A stretch of 64,000 nt of DNA from Anaerolineaceae bacterium UBA1415 (GCA_002305635.1 DBPR01000011.1:1-64000), one strand, 5' to 3'; numbered from the stretch's first letter, positions 12,352 through 21,924 are shown. The notes: generated from the letters alone by a model not told the origin. Translations and numbers: made by a program.

Positions 12352-12753
12352 CCAGCTTATTGAAAAAATACCAACCTTTCGACGAGTATTTTAGGCAATT
12401 GCATCCAAAGAGCCTGATCAAAGGTCCTAATAATTCATTGGTTTCTTTAAAGAATCTATTTCATTGCGGTAAAAGAAGTATGCACGCTGCTGCTGCCTGG
12501 TTGTCATCGTGAGGAGCTCTTTAGGGCTACGCCTGTGCCTGACAGGACGTATTCTGTCATTGCAATGACAGACTCTTAGTTGAACGCCATACCCTAACGG
12601 GCACTTTGTTTCAACCTACTACTACCCTATCCGTACATTGTTCGACAGCCCTATTCCTTATCGTACGACTCGCTGGCGGCGGCGGTACCCAGAGGGCATC
12701 ACCCCCCGCACCAACTTTGTTCGATTGTTAATATACCTGAAAAGCTTTTTGGC
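12352..12753. other. Intergenic region with decayed palindromic repeats
   Basis: No gene seen. It holds a short TGTCATTGCAATGACA palindrome (about 12556-12571) and two copies of the recurring hairpin module TGCCC-N4-GGGTA (reverse orientation, 12588-12607 and 12685-12699). It also has a CCGTACATTGTTCGACAG fragment resembling 31167-31195. It looks like a graveyard of small mobile palindromes. Confidence 0.6.
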
Positions 12754-13521
12754 TTATGGATAAGGGATTCCTCTGTTTTCAGGAGTTTCAAAAGGATAAG
12801 CGGACATGTTTGGGCTGGGGGTTGGTCCGGTGTCCGGCTGTGGTGGGTAGGTAGGCCGGGGAGTTGCGGTTGGGACGATGCTGGTCAGGTCATCAACAAA
12901 ATTCAAAGCCAGAACATCGAAAAACAGAGGCTGGTCAGACCCTGTGGCGCTCAGTACAAGCCGGTTTCCGACCACTTCCTCGATCCTTAAGGCGCCAATT
13001 TTTTGTGGTGAGGGCAGGAAAAGCAAAAATGTTTTTCCGGAAATTTCTGTTTGGACTGAAACGAAACCTTGCAAGGGGTCTTCCGTGTAATACCCGACCC
13101 GCACGGCCATACCCTCGCCATTCACCTTGCCGATCCAGCCATTGACAGGTCTCATATTGGAGGGAAGGCGACCTTGCCCCATGTCGTCTTGAATACCGTA
13201 GATCACTCTTGGGATAAGTTCCATACATCCGGGTGCTTGCAGATCTTCAAAACAGCCCAAAGCCTGGCGTGTCATGGAAAGTCCAAAGTCATAAGTGGCT
13301 AAATGTGAACGTTCTTCATAATTTGCTTGTTCAGTGCTTCTGGCGACCGGGTCAGTCATTTCAGCAATCTGCGTAGACCAGGCATAAAAATCCTCGTCCC
13401 GGCCGTGAATATAAAAATATGCTGGAAAATTCTGATCAGCTGAAGCATTAAAAATTATAATGGTAGCAGTAACAATAATTATTATTGTCGGAATAAACCA
13501 AAAGTTGAGTTTCTTTTTCAT
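12754..13521 (-). CDS. Predicted membrane-anchored or secreted protein of unknown function (255 aa)
   Basis: An N-terminal hydrophobic helix (about 8-28) follows a Lys-rich start, and no lipobox is seen, so it is a signal peptide or anchor. Residues about 30-205 form an extracytoplasmic domain I do not recognise, with two nearby cysteines (in LGCFEDLQAPGCMEL) likely to form a disulfide. The last 40 residues are a Pro/Thr/Ser tail. The ATG lies 1 nt after the stop of the upstream gene (13523-14668). The two are therefore translationally coupled and probably act together. Confidence 0.65.
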   Translation of the reverse strand: MKKKLNFWFIPTIIIIVTATIIIFNASADQNFPAYFYIHGRDEDFYAWSTQIAEMTDPVARSTEQANYEERSHLATYDFGLSMTRQALGCFEDLQAPGCMELIPRVIYGIQDDMGQGRLPSNMRPVNGWIGKVNGEGMAVRVGYYTEDPLQGFVSVQTEISGKTFLLFLPSPQKIGALRIEEVVGNRLVLSATGSDQPLFFDVLALNFVDDLTSIVPTATPRPTYPPQPDTGPTPSPNMSAYPFETPENRGIPYP

Positions 13522-13522
13522 T

Positions 13523-14668
13523 TTATGGTGCTCCTTTGTACCATTTCATATCTGCGGCCCAGTTGAGTAAAGGATTCATGCGATACTCTCCTTTGACTAA
13601 ATTGGAAAATTGTGAAAACCCTTGTTGCATCGTGTTATCCGTACCTGCACATGTGTTTGGATCACCTGTTTCTTCCCGAATCTGTTGACAAGCAGCTTCC
13701 TGTGTCATCACTCCGCTAAAGGATAATTTATCGTCAGAACTGTAAGAATAATAAGACCATAATCCGATTCGCCACCATTGTAACGCATTCTCCCCAAGTG
13801 TATTGTAGTTCATGGGAATTGAAAATGTTTTGGGGTAATGATTACTTATAAAGTTAATGTTTTCCTGACTCCAGCCATTATTGCACATGGCTGGTTGAAA
13901 ATATCCGGAACCGGGATCTGGCTCCGGGTAATCGCTTGGGCAGCCATCTGCTGAACCAATAATGTACATTGCAGGAGGCGATGAAACACTGTTGTAACCA
14001 TCAAACCACAATTTTGTATCCAAAAAATTATTAAAACCAGGTTCAATATCATTACCAGCCACAGCCTCTGCCCGGCTATAACTGATGCCTTCCTCCCTCA
14101 TTGTTTGGTTTATTTCTTTAATCATGTTTGCCCACTCTTTTCCATGATTGTAAGCTATTGTTGAATAGGCATAATTATTGTGAGAATTATTAGTTCCGAC
14201 AGCAATATATAGTTTGTCTTTATTATTATTTGAGTTAAATCCTTGGGCAAGAAGAACTATCAATGATGAAATTTCATCCGTATTAAGGAATGTTAGATTT
14301 CCATCGTAGATGCGAGTTCCATAAGCACCATTAATATCCCTATAAATTAAACCAAAACTTAAATAAGTAAAAAAGGTATCTGGATGAGTGACACTCATAG
14401 CATAATTTCCAAGAGCCTGTCCAAGGTTGTAAAAACCAATAGTGGTTGTAATATAGTAGCTTCTTGTGTAAGTCGTAAATCTATCTGTAACTGATGAGGA
14501 TGTCGATGTTATTGGTAAGAAGTTTCTATAAACAAATTTAGATTCATCCGGTTGAGGAGTTAAATCCTGTTGAATAGAGGAATTGCCAGAACTGCTTTTT
14601 GGCATTGCAAAGACGATGATTGCAAGAATGATAAAAAACCTCAAAATGTATCTTCGTTTACACATCAT
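13523..14668 (-). CDS. Secreted protein of unknown function, AT-rich gene (381 aa)
   Basis: A signal peptide (about 1-28) is followed by an exported domain rich in Tyr, Asn and Ser. No family is recognised. Segments such as LYIAVGTNN, AGNDIEPGFNN and PPAMYIIGSADG resemble strands and an acidic loop of a TIM-barrel glycoside-hydrolase-like protein. That reading is weak inference. The gene is visibly richer in A+T, and in AAT, AAA and ATA codons, than its neighbours, which suggests recent acquisition. GAGGT lies 7 nt before the ATG. It forms a two-gene unit with the 255-residue protein. Confidence 0.65.
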   Translation of the reverse strand: MMCKRRYILRFFIILAIIVFAMPKSSSGNSSIQQDLTPQPDESKFVYRNFLPITSTSSSVTDRFTTYTRSYYITTTIGFYNLGQALGNYAMSVTHPDTFFTYLSFGLIYRDINGAYGTRIYDGNLTFLNTDEISSLIVLLAQGFNSNNNKDKLYIAVGTNNSHNNYAYSTIAYNHGKEWANMIKEINQTMREEGISYSRAEAVAGNDIEPGFNNFLDTKLWFDGYNSVSSPPAMYIIGSADGCPSDYPEPDPGSGYFQPAMCNNGWSQENINFISNHYPKTFSIPMNYNTLGENALQWWRIGLWSYYSYSSDDKLSFSGVMTQEAACQQIREETGDPNTCAGTDNTMQQGFSQFSNLVKGEYRMNPLLNWAADMKWYKGAP

Positions 14669-15079
14669 TATAATTACCTCGCTTTCCTTATTAATTATAA
14701 TTATAGTATAGCGCTTTTATTTCAAATTACAACGGAAATTACATAACAAATCTCTAAATAACTTAATGCATGGCCGAGTCGCCTAACTGTTGCTTTGAGT
14801 AAAGATGGGTTGAGCTCTTTCACCTTTATGGGGTAAACCAACCGCCATACAAGGATAAAATGAGATTCTTAGCCTATGGCACAGTACGATCTCCAAGCAG
14901 TGACAGATGTAGGTCCTGACGAAGTGCCCGTTAGTGGAATGAAGAGGGCGGGTTTTCCCCGCCCTCTTCATTCCGACGTTTCAAGATGTTTAATATGGAT
15001 TAAATGTGAACAGAAGGCTAATTGGTATAGATGTGCTTATTTCTATAGAAACAGCTTAATATAATAAACAACCACTATC
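14669..15079. other. Intergenic region with one long palindrome
   Basis: No gene seen. The AT-rich left part probably holds the promoter of the 381-residue protein gene. The right part holds the GTAGGTC...CCGACGT palindromic repeat described separately (14909-14982). Confidence 0.5.
14909..14982. repeat. Constant-flank, variable-stem palindrome, copy 1
   Basis: Left flank GTAGGTC, right flank CCGACGTTTC. Between them is a stem of about 17 bp (GGAATGAAGAGGGCGGG / its complement) with a TTTT loop. A partial TGCCC module (AAGTGCCCGTTAG) is inserted between the left flank and the stem. The flanks match the copies at 49039, 49266, 58746 and 58953, but the stem sequence does not. Confidence 0.75.
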
Positions 15080-15859
15080 TCACAAACGCAATTGTCCTGA
15101 CAAAGATTCCAATCTCTTGTAATCGGTCATGTCCATCTGCAAGGGGGTCACCGAGATATAGCCCTGTTTGATCGCGCCGTAGTCCGTTCCTTCTTCCTCG
15201 ACTCCGGAAGGAGGTTCGCCGCCAATCCAGTAATAGGGCACGCCTCTCGGGTCAAGCCGTTTTTCAATGCGGTCGTGATACAAACGCACGCCCTGCCTGG
15301 TCAGCATAACTCCTTCGTAATCGCCTTCAGGGCGATAGGGAAGGTTGATATTCCAGATCGGGATTGGTTCCTGCCCATCCCACTGTTCAAACAATTGAAC
15401 GATGATCTTCGCTGCCGCTTTGGCCGCTTCGCGATAGTCCAGATATCCCTGATGATGCTCCGGCGCATCCAGCGAGACGGCGAAACTGGGTTTGCCGTTG
15501 ATCGCGCCTTCCATGGCTGCCGTCACGGTCCCGGAATAGGTCACATCCAACCCGACATTGGCGTTAGGGTTGATGCCGGAAACGACCAGGTCAAACTCCT
15601 GCTCCAGCACGCCCATCAGCGCCAGCGCGACGCAGTCCGACGGCGCGCCGTCCGAGCACCAGGCCTGGCTGCCGTCTTCCAGACTGACCGGGCGCACCCG
15701 CATCGGGGTCCGCATCGTCTTCACGTGCCCGCAGGCCGACCAGTTATGATCTGGCGCCAGGACGGTGACCTGCGCGCCAGGGATCTCTCGCAGCGCCTCT
15801 GCCAGGGCAAACAAGCCCGGGGCGCTCACGCCGTCATCATTTGTTAGCAGTATCTTCAT
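15080..15859 (-). CDS. surE: 5'/3'-nucleotidase SurE
   Basis: Metal-dependent phosphatase that removes phosphate from nucleoside 5'- and 3'-monophosphates and short polyphosphates, linked to stationary-phase survival in other bacteria. It begins with the diagnostic LLTNDDG motif (metal-binding Asp pair). The SGINPNANVGLDVTYSGTVTAAMEG motif and the Asn in APDHNWSACGH are also present. It is 259 aa, normal for the family. The ATG lies 1 nt after the secA stop, so translation is probably coupled to secA. Confidence 0.95.
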   Translation of the reverse strand: MKILLTNDDGVSAPGLFALAEALREIPGAQVTVLAPDHNWSACGHVKTMRTPMRVRPVSLEDGSQAWCSDGAPSDCVALALMGVLEQEFDLVVSGINPNANVGLDVTYSGTVTAAMEGAINGKPSFAVSLDAPEHHQGYLDYREAAKAAAKIIVQLFEQWDGQEPIPIWNINLPYRPEGDYEGVMLTRQGVRLYHDRIEKRLDPRGVPYYWIGGEPPSGVEEEGTDYGAIKQGYISVTPLQMDMTDYKRLESLSGQLRL

Positions 15860-15860
15860 C

Positions 15861-18800
15861 TTAGTGTCTTCTTCGCTTCTTTGTTTTGCCAGATTTTCGG
15901 CTGGACATTGGTTTTTCTTCTTCCGGGGCGGCTGGTTTGCTGGGACGGTAGCGGAACATCATGCTGATCACGCCCTGCCGAACCTCGGAAAGCAGATCGG
16001 CAAACATCGTGCTGGCCTGACGTTTATACTGCACCAGCGGGTCGCGCTGCGCGTAAGATTCGAGCGTAATGGAAACGCGCAGGGCCTCCATTCTGGTCAG
16101 GTACTCCACCCAGGCTTCCGTGATCGTGCGCAGAAGCAGATCGCGGTAAATGCGGTTTTGTGTCAAACCGCCCATGATCGGAGCGAGTCTTTCTTCCAGT
16201 CCCTCCTCCAACCCGGACACAGGTTGAGCCGCGACCTCTTCCCAGCGCGTCCTGCCAAGTTCCGCTTCCAAAGCTTTGCGGTTGGCCTCAGGCGACATTC
16301 CCAGGTTCATTTCATTCAGTTTCAGATGGTTCCACTCATGCGCGCCCAAAATTTCAGCCAGTTTGCTTTCCGCTCCGTTCAGGTGTTCCAGAACGCGCTG
16401 GCTGATCTTTTCAGCGTCACCTTCCAGTTCCGCTGCCATTGAAAAGAGATAATTCAGGCGCTGATGGGTGCGCAGCTGCATTCGGTGCGATTTCTCATCA
16501 AACCCGATCCGTTTGCCCTGCGTGGTCAGCTGCAAAAGCGCCAGCAAGGCGTCGTCATCCTCGACCGCTTCTACCAGCAATTCCTGATTGGCCTCCAGGT
16601 CGCGTCTGACTTCCTGCCCTTCGCCAAAAAGCCGTTCCATGCGGCGGTTCTGTGAGTTGCTGATCTGCTCGTTGATCTGAGCTTTCAGTTCATCCCAGGG
16701 CAGCACCGCCAGATCGCTGGGCTTGAGCTGCCATTTTTCCCCGACCCGACGTTCAAGCGTCAGGAGCAGGCGCCTCGCGATGCCAAGCGTGAGGCCGGCG
16801 CGCAGCGCCTCTTTGAGGGAAGCCTTCAGGCTGTGCGGATCATCCTGCAGGGCCTGTATTTCGCGCCCACTCAGGCGCACCGGCGTGCCAATGATCGCGC
16901 TCAGCTCCTGCTGATAATCATGCGTTTCGCCGGAGTCCAGGGAATCAAGATAAGCATCCAGCGTATCTTCCCGTTCCGCCATCTGATTCTTCAGGCTTTG
17001 CTCAAAATGATCGAACAAAGTGTCCGCGCCTTGCTGTACATGCTCGTCTTCCAACCTGACCGCTCTTTCGGCTTCCTTTAAGACTGCCGCCCGCAATCCT
17101 TCCTTGTTGTCTTCATCGGCAAGTTTGTCGATCACCATCTGGAAAGTGAAGGAGGGGTAAACGCCAAATTCGGTATTGACGCTCGGCTGAATTTCTTCCA
17201 GATACGCCAGCAGCTTCCAGGGACTTTCAGGATCGGCAAGGCTGTTTTCAACGCGGTTCTGCAGCTCGATCTGCAGCATCTCGTTGACATCTTCGTGCAA
17301 ATTTTCTTTGGTGAAGATCTTGTTGCGTTCCTCGTAGATGCGGTTTCTCTGCGTGTTGAGCACATCGTCATATTCCAGAAGATGCTTGCGCACATCAAAG
17401 TTTGCGCCTTCAACCCTGGTTTGTGCCTGCTCAACCAGCTTGTTGACCATATTCATTTCAATGGGCATATTTTCATCGATATTGAAGCGCGAAAGCAGAT
17501 TTTCCATCTGCTGACCGCCGAACATGCGCATCAGCTCATCGTCCAGCGCCAGATAAAAGCGGGAGGAGCCCGGGTCGCCCTGACGCCCGGCACGCCCGCG
17601 CAGCTGGTTGTCGATACGGCGCGCCTCATGCCGCTCCGAGCCGATCACATGCAAGCCGCCCAACTGCAGTACCAGCGCCATGTCTTCCATATAGTTCACA
17701 AAGCGATCCAGGCTCTGCTGATCCTCTTCTTCCAGTTCCGCGTCCAAAGCTTTCACGGCTTCCAGGCGTTCGGGCATGGTCATGTTGTAAGGATCGCTTT
17801 TGGTGTTTCTTGCCAGTATCTGATTGACCTTTGAAAGCAAAGCCTCGTTCAATTCACCGCCCAGTTTAATATCAACGCCACGACCCGCCATGTTGGTGGC
17901 GATCGTTACCGCCCCAAAGGCTCCCGCTCCGGCGATGATCAGCGATTCTTCAGTATGCTTGCGGGCGTTCAAAACCTGATGCGGCACCCCACCGTCAAAA
18001 AGCGGCTGCAGGCGTGCCCAATCGCCTTCTTCCAGGTTTAGAAACTCCAAAAGTGTCTGGCGATTGCTTTCATCATTCAGGTCCATGCTCGTCATGCCCA
18101 GTTCGCGCCCCTGTCGGCGCAGTTCTGCCATGCGCAGCTGATCCAAAGGCTGGTTCAAGGGAGCCAGTTCCGGCGAATCAACGAAATCTTCTTCTTTCTT
18201 ATTATTCTTTCTGAACCAGGCCTTACGGATGAGATTCACCTGCAAAAGTCGGCGGATCTGCTCAGGCGCCAGACGCTCCGAGAGCCTCTCCGAGCTTTCC
18301 ACCGAGGTGGTGCCGACCAATTGCGGCCGACCAATGACATGGTAGCGGATGATCTCAAGCACGATCGCGCGCAGCTTGCCTTCTGTCGTCCGATAGATCA
18401 CATCCGGGTAATCCTTGCGCTTGTAAAAGAGCGCTGTTTGCTTGGGATCATCGGAGGAATAGTAATAGGTGTACTTGTAGCCTTCTTCGTCTTTGGCTTC
18501 TTCAGATTTCAAACCGGAATCGTTTCGTTCCGCCTTATATTCAAGGTTGGGTGGGATCGCCAGCACATCCAGCCCATAAATGCGATAAAACTCTTCCTGT
18601 TCGGTCAAAGCCGTACCGGTCATGCCTGCCAGTTTCTTATACATGCGGAAGTAATTCTGGATCGTGATGGTGGCGTGGGTAATATTTTCCGCCTGAACCT
18701 TGACGCCTTCTTTGGCTTCCACCGCCTGGTGCAAACCATCCGACCATCTTCGCCCGGGCATCATGCGGCCGGTGAATTCGTCCACAATAATGACCTCACC

Positions 18801-19829
18801 GCTCTGGACGATATATTCCTTGTTCCTGAAGAAAAGGAATTGAGCGCGCAAGGCCTGTTCCAAAAAGCCCATCAGGCGCGCTTGTTCCGGCGTGACATCT
18901 TCGGGTCGTTCGGGGTCAGAAAGCAAAACACCAAGCATTTCTTCAACATGCGCCAGACCGACCTCGGTCAGAGAGACATTTCGGTCTTTTTCGCTGACCT
19001 CATAATCTTCCGGATTCAGCGCTTTGACAACCTTTGCCATCTGGACGTAGTTTTCCGAATCCTCATGCGCCGGGCCCGAAATGATCAACGGAGTACGGGC
19101 TTCATCGATCAAAATGTTATCAACCTCATCGATGATGGCGTAATGATGCCCGCGCTGCTGCCTTTGGCTGAGCGACATGGCGATGTTATCGCGCAGATAG
19201 TCAAAACCAAACTCGCTGTTGGTTCCATAGGTGATATCCGCCAGATAAGCCTGCTGGCGTGTGGTCTGACGCAGGAAGTTCTGGTCTTCGATCAGCGAAC
19301 GTTCCTCAGGGTCATAAAGAAATGCACGCGGTGAACCTTCGGTCGAAGTGAGCGCCTGCAAAACGCCCACGCTTAGGCCCAAAAAGTGAAAGATCGCGCC
19401 CATCCAGCGGCCGTCACGCCGCGCCAGGTAGTCGTTGACCGTGATCAGGTGGCAGCCCTTGCCTTCCAGAGCGTTCAGATAAAGCGGCAGGGTAGCCGAA
19501 AGCGTCTTGCCTTCGCCAGTACGCAGCTCAGAAATGGCGCCCTGATGCAGGTTGATGCCGCAGATCAGCTGCACGTCATAATGCCGCTGCCCCAAAACGC
19601 GTTTGCCCGCCTCACGAACCGTCGCGAAAGCTTCCGGCAAGAGCTGATCGAGCGTTTCGCCTTTGGCCAGACGGTTTTTGTATTCATCGGTTTTGGCGCG
19701 CAGTTCTTCGTCTGTCAGCGCTTCAAACTTTGGCTCAAGGCCATTGATCTGGTCAACAATTTTTACCAAACTGTCAATTCGCCTGCGATGCGAATCGGAT
19801 TTAAAAAATTGAGCAATTTTTTTGAACAT
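15861..19829 (-). CDS. secA: Protein translocase ATPase SecA, unusually long (1322 aa)
   Basis: Motor ATPase driving preproteins through SecYEG. The start is the MFKKIAQFF methionine, with AAGGAA 8 nt upstream; an upstream in-frame start lacks a ribosome-binding site. The nucleotide-binding domain carries LRTGEGKT (about residues 103-110), DEVDNILIDEARTPLIISG, and the second-fold motifs TNMAGRGVDIKLGG and GSERHEARRIDNQLRGRAGRQGD. It is some 400-500 residues longer than E. coli SecA (901 aa). Extra material lies in the middle (about 470-600) and in a long helical C-terminal part (about 850-1280). The usual zinc-binding C-terminal tail (CxCxSGxxxxxCHG) is absent; the end is a Lys/Arg-rich segment. 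Confidence 0.95.
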   Translation of the reverse strand: MFKKIAQFFKSDSHRRRIDSLVKIVDQINGLEPKFEALTDEELRAKTDEYKNRLAKGETLDQLLPEAFATVREAGKRVLGQRHYDVQLICGINLHQGAISELRTGEGKTLSATLPLYLNALEGKGCHLITVNDYLARRDGRWMGAIFHFLGLSVGVLQALTSTEGSPRAFLYDPEERSLIEDQNFLRQTTRQQAYLADITYGTNSEFGFDYLRDNIAMSLSQRQQRGHHYAIIDEVDNILIDEARTPLIISGPAHEDSENYVQMAKVVKALNPEDYEVSEKDRNVSLTEVGLAHVEEMLGVLLSDPERPEDVTPEQARLMGFLEQALRAQFLFFRNKEYIVQSGEVIIVDEFTGRMMPGRRWSDGLHQAVEAKEGVKVQAENITHATITIQNYFRMYKKLAGMTGTALTEQEEFYRIYGLDVLAIPPNLEYKAERNDSGLKSEEAKDEEGYKYTYYYSSDDPKQTALFYKRKDYPDVIYRTTEGKLRAIVLEIIRYHVIGRPQLVGTTSVESSERLSERLAPEQIRRLLQVNLIRKAWFRKNNKKEEDFVDSPELAPLNQPLDQLRMAELRRQGRELGMTSMDLNDESNRQTLLEFLNLEEGDWARLQPLFDGGVPHQVLNARKHTEESLIIAGAGAFGAVTIATNMAGRGVDIKLGGELNEALLSKVNQILARNTKSDPYNMTMPERLEAVKALDAELEEEDQQSLDRFVNYMEDMALVLQLGGLHVIGSERHEARRIDNQLRGRAGRQGDPGSSRFYLALDDELMRMFGGQQMENLLSRFNIDENMPIEMNMVNKLVEQAQTRVEGANFDVRKHLLEYDDVLNTQRNRIYEERNKIFTKENLHEDVNEMLQIELQNRVENSLADPESPWKLLAYLEEIQPSVNTEFGVYPSFTFQMVIDKLADEDNKEGLRAAVLKEAERAVRLEDEHVQQGADTLFDHFEQSLKNQMAEREDTLDAYLDSLDSGETHDYQQELSAIIGTPVRLSGREIQALQDDPHSLKASLKEALRAGLTLGIARRLLLTLERRVGEKWQLKPSDLAVLPWDELKAQINEQISNSQNRRMERLFGEGQEVRRDLEANQELLVEAVEDDDALLALLQLTTQGKRIGFDEKSHRMQLRTHQRLNYLFSMAAELEGDAEKISQRVLEHLNGAESKLAEILGAHEWNHLKLNEMNLGMSPEANRKALEAELGRTRWEEVAAQPVSGLEEGLEERLAPIMGGLTQNRIYRDLLLRTITEAWVEYLTRMEALRVSITLESYAQRDPLVQYKRQASTMFADLLSEVRQGVISMMFRYRPSKPAAPEEEKPMSSRKSGKTKKRRRH

Positions 19830-19965
19830 AAAGTAAATTCCTTTTAAAGTGGCACAATCAACCACGCCACAAAGAAAAATTATAGCATAGCCAACCCTTA
19901 TATTTTTTTGTTGTTATAAGTGTCAAAGAGGCTTACAATTAAATCATCATTTGGAGGTATGCAAA

Positions 19966-20154
19966 ATGGAAGATCGTGGTTGTTTTGGTTGCAGTTGTTG
20001 TGGATGTTTCAGCGTTTTGCTGATCCTGGGGCTTTTGCTGTGTCTGAGCCTTTGTGGAATCCTTGTCATCGGGCTTTTTGGTTATGAAGTCGACTGGCAG
20101 CATCACCTGCAGTCTGGCTTTCAATCGTTAGCCCTGTTAACTCAAATTCTCTAA
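19966..20154 (+). CDS. Small cysteine-rich single-span membrane protein (62 aa)
   Basis: Six cysteines lie within the first 30 or so residues (CFGCSCCGCF at the start). They are followed by a hydrophobic helix (about 14-42, LLILGLLLCLSLCGILVIGL) and a short soluble tail. A strong GGAGG 8 nt before the ATG at 19966 supports real translation. No family is recognised. The cysteine cluster at the membrane face could bind metal or be acylated. It lies divergent from secA and 24 bp before the oxidoreductase start. Confidence 0.55.
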   Translation: MEDRGCFGCSCCGCFSVLLILGLLLCLSLCGILVIGLFGYEVDWQHHLQSGFQSLALLTQIL

Positions 20155-20178
20155 TTGAAATTTAAAGAAAAAACAAAC

Positions 20179-21384
20179 ATGTCAGATTCTGATTTATCAA
20201 CCCAGTATTTAATCATTGGAGGCGGAATAGCGGGCGTGAGTGCTGCCGAAGCGATTCGCAGCCTTGATGCCAACGCCAGCATTACAATCATTTCTGGCGA
20301 GCGCGATTTGCCTTATTTCCGAATGAGCCTCACGCGCTACCTGGCGGGTGAAGTCGTGCGAGAAAAGCTCGATCTGCACGATCCGGCCTGGTACCAGGCA
20401 AACCAAATTGAGCTTTTTACCGATCTGCAGGTTGAAGAGATCCTGCCAGAGCAAAAGCAGGCCGTCTTGAGCGATCAACGAAAAATCGCTTATGAGAAAC
20501 TGATTCTCGCCAATGGCGCCAGCCCCTTTGTGCCCCCGATCACCGGGCATGAGCTTCCGGGCGTCATGACCCTGCGCTCCCTTGAAGACGCGCAAACCAT
20601 CCTGCGAACATGCGAAAAACCTGTCAATATCGTCTGTATCAGCGGTTGATTGCTCGGGCTGGAAATCGCCGGAGCCATCTCGCGCCATGGCGCCAAAGTC
20701 ACCGTTCTGGAAGCGCTCGACTGGCTCCTGCCTCGCCAGTTGGGTCAGGAGGCTGCCGATATTTTGCAAAAAGAGATCGAAAAGCTTGGCATCCGCGTCA
20801 TTGTGCCTGCGAAGGTCAAACAAATTACCGGCTCTGGATCGGTGGAAGCTGTCGAGCTCGACGATGGCAGCCTGATCCCCGCTGACCTGGTTTTGATCAG
20901 CGTGGGGGTACGCCCCAACCTCGGACTGGCAAAAAAGGCCGGGCTTGCGCTCAATCGCGGGGTCGTGGTTGACCAGCACATGCAGACCTCCGCGCCTGAG
21001 ATCTTTGCCGCGGGCGATGTAAGCGAGTTCGAAGGCATTTGTTACGGGCTCTGGATCCCTGCCAAAAAACAGGGTGAGGTTGCCGGCAGAAACGCGGTCG
21101 GCGAACCAACCATCTTCAAAGCCGACGCGCCTTCAACAAAACTGAAGGTTTTGGGCATTGACCTCTTCAGCATCGGCCAGTTTTCGCCCTCACAGGAGGG
21201 TGACCGCCTGGTCACATGGCAGGATGGAGAGAAATACGCCAGCCTCTTGCTGCGCAACGAGGCCATCGTCGGCGCCAACCTGATCGGAAAGACCGGTTTG
21301 GACCTGAAAGTTAAAAAAGCTGTTGACCTGGGGCAATCTTTTCAGGATTTCAAGGACGAAGTTGATCTTTCATTTATAGGATAG
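20179..21384 (+). pseudogene. FAD/NAD(P)-dependent oxidoreductase interrupted by one in-frame TGA
   Basis: Pyridine-nucleotide-disulfide oxidoreductase family, of the rubredoxin reductase / NirB N-terminal type. The FAD motif is YLIIGGGIAGVSAAEAIR. The second Rossmann motif reads CISG-stop-LLGLEIAGA, and the stop (TGA, 20647-20649) sits where the family has an invariant glycine of GxGxxG. One base change (GGA to TGA) would explain it. Everything downstream stays in frame, including the FAD-binding FAAGDVSEFEG, to a normal stop (about 400 codons in all). TGA ends other genes here, such as trpS, so code change is unlikely. Either a very recent nonsense mutation or a sequencing error. A terminator follows. 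Confidence 0.85.
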
Positions 21385-21407
21385 GTCCAATAGATCTTGC
21401 TTGATAA

Positions 21408-21438
21408 AAGAGGCTGGGAAAAACAGCTTCTTTTTTTA
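21408..21438 (+). terminator. Terminator after the oxidoreductase
   Basis: AGAGGCTG / CAGCTTCT hairpin followed by seven Ts. Confidence 0.75.
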
Positions 21439-21509
21439 TCTGGATCTTAATAATATCCAAGGGATGTAATGTTCCACACAACCGTTTACAGATGCTTACT
21501 ATCCATTAT

Positions 21510-21760
21510 CACGGGATGCAGCAATTTTTAGTATGAATTTTGTATAACTCCGATTCTCTTTTTTCCAATTGAATATTATTTAATTTTTGGTCGCAAATCG
21601 ACCTGTACGGACGGGGCTAAGTGCCCTCTGGGTATGACCCCGTCCGCTGATTTTGTAAATTAAACAGCTCGATAATTGACCTCATATTAACAACATTTGC
21701 AATTTGGGCTCCGCACCATAAGCATATTTTTCCCATACTAAGAATTGCTGCACGGGATGC
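21510..21760. mobile_element. MITE-like element, copy 2 (with flanking duplications)
   Basis: The element spans 21520-21750 and begins AGCAATTTTTAGTATG. Its right end, read in reverse, is AGCAATTCTTAGTATG: 15 of 16 positions match. It is flanked by the 10-bp direct repeat CACGGGATGC at 21510-21519 and 21751-21760. The central palindrome CGGACGGGGC / GACCCCGTCCG is shared with copy 1 (63-276). Here its loop carries an extra segment of about 16 bp, the TGCCCTCTGGGTA hairpin module, which copy 1 lacks. No coding capacity. Confidence 0.85.
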
Positions 21761-21823
21761 CATGAGATTGAATAAACTCCTTTTCTTAACCCTCTTTTAA
21801 TGTGGTATCATTACCCCAACAAA

Positions 21824-21906
21824 CACACGGGGAGCCGCAAGGCTGAGAGGGACCGCAAGGTCCGACCCGCACACCTGATCCGGATAATGCCGGCGGAGGG
21901 ATGCTC
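21824..21906 (+). promoter_or_regulatory. TPP (thiamine pyrophosphate) riboswitch
   Basis: Clear THI-box consensus: GGGGAGCC, GGCTGAGAGGG, CGACCC, then ACCTGATCCGGATAATGCC and GCGGAGGGA. It lies 41 bp before thiN and controls the thiN-thiB-thiP-thiQ operon, turning it off when thiamine pyrophosphate is plentiful. Confidence 0.97.
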
Positions 21907-21924
21907 ACCATAACTTATCAGCAA

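Noticed and set aside
18321..19334. 337-codon plus-strand frame
   Set aside because: Antisense to the conserved N-terminal part of secA; no family features and no ribosome-binding site.
20647..20649. TGA read as selenocysteine or glycine
   Set aside because: The site is a structural glycine, not a redox Cys; no SECIS-like hairpin stands out after it; and TGA ends trpS and atpD here.
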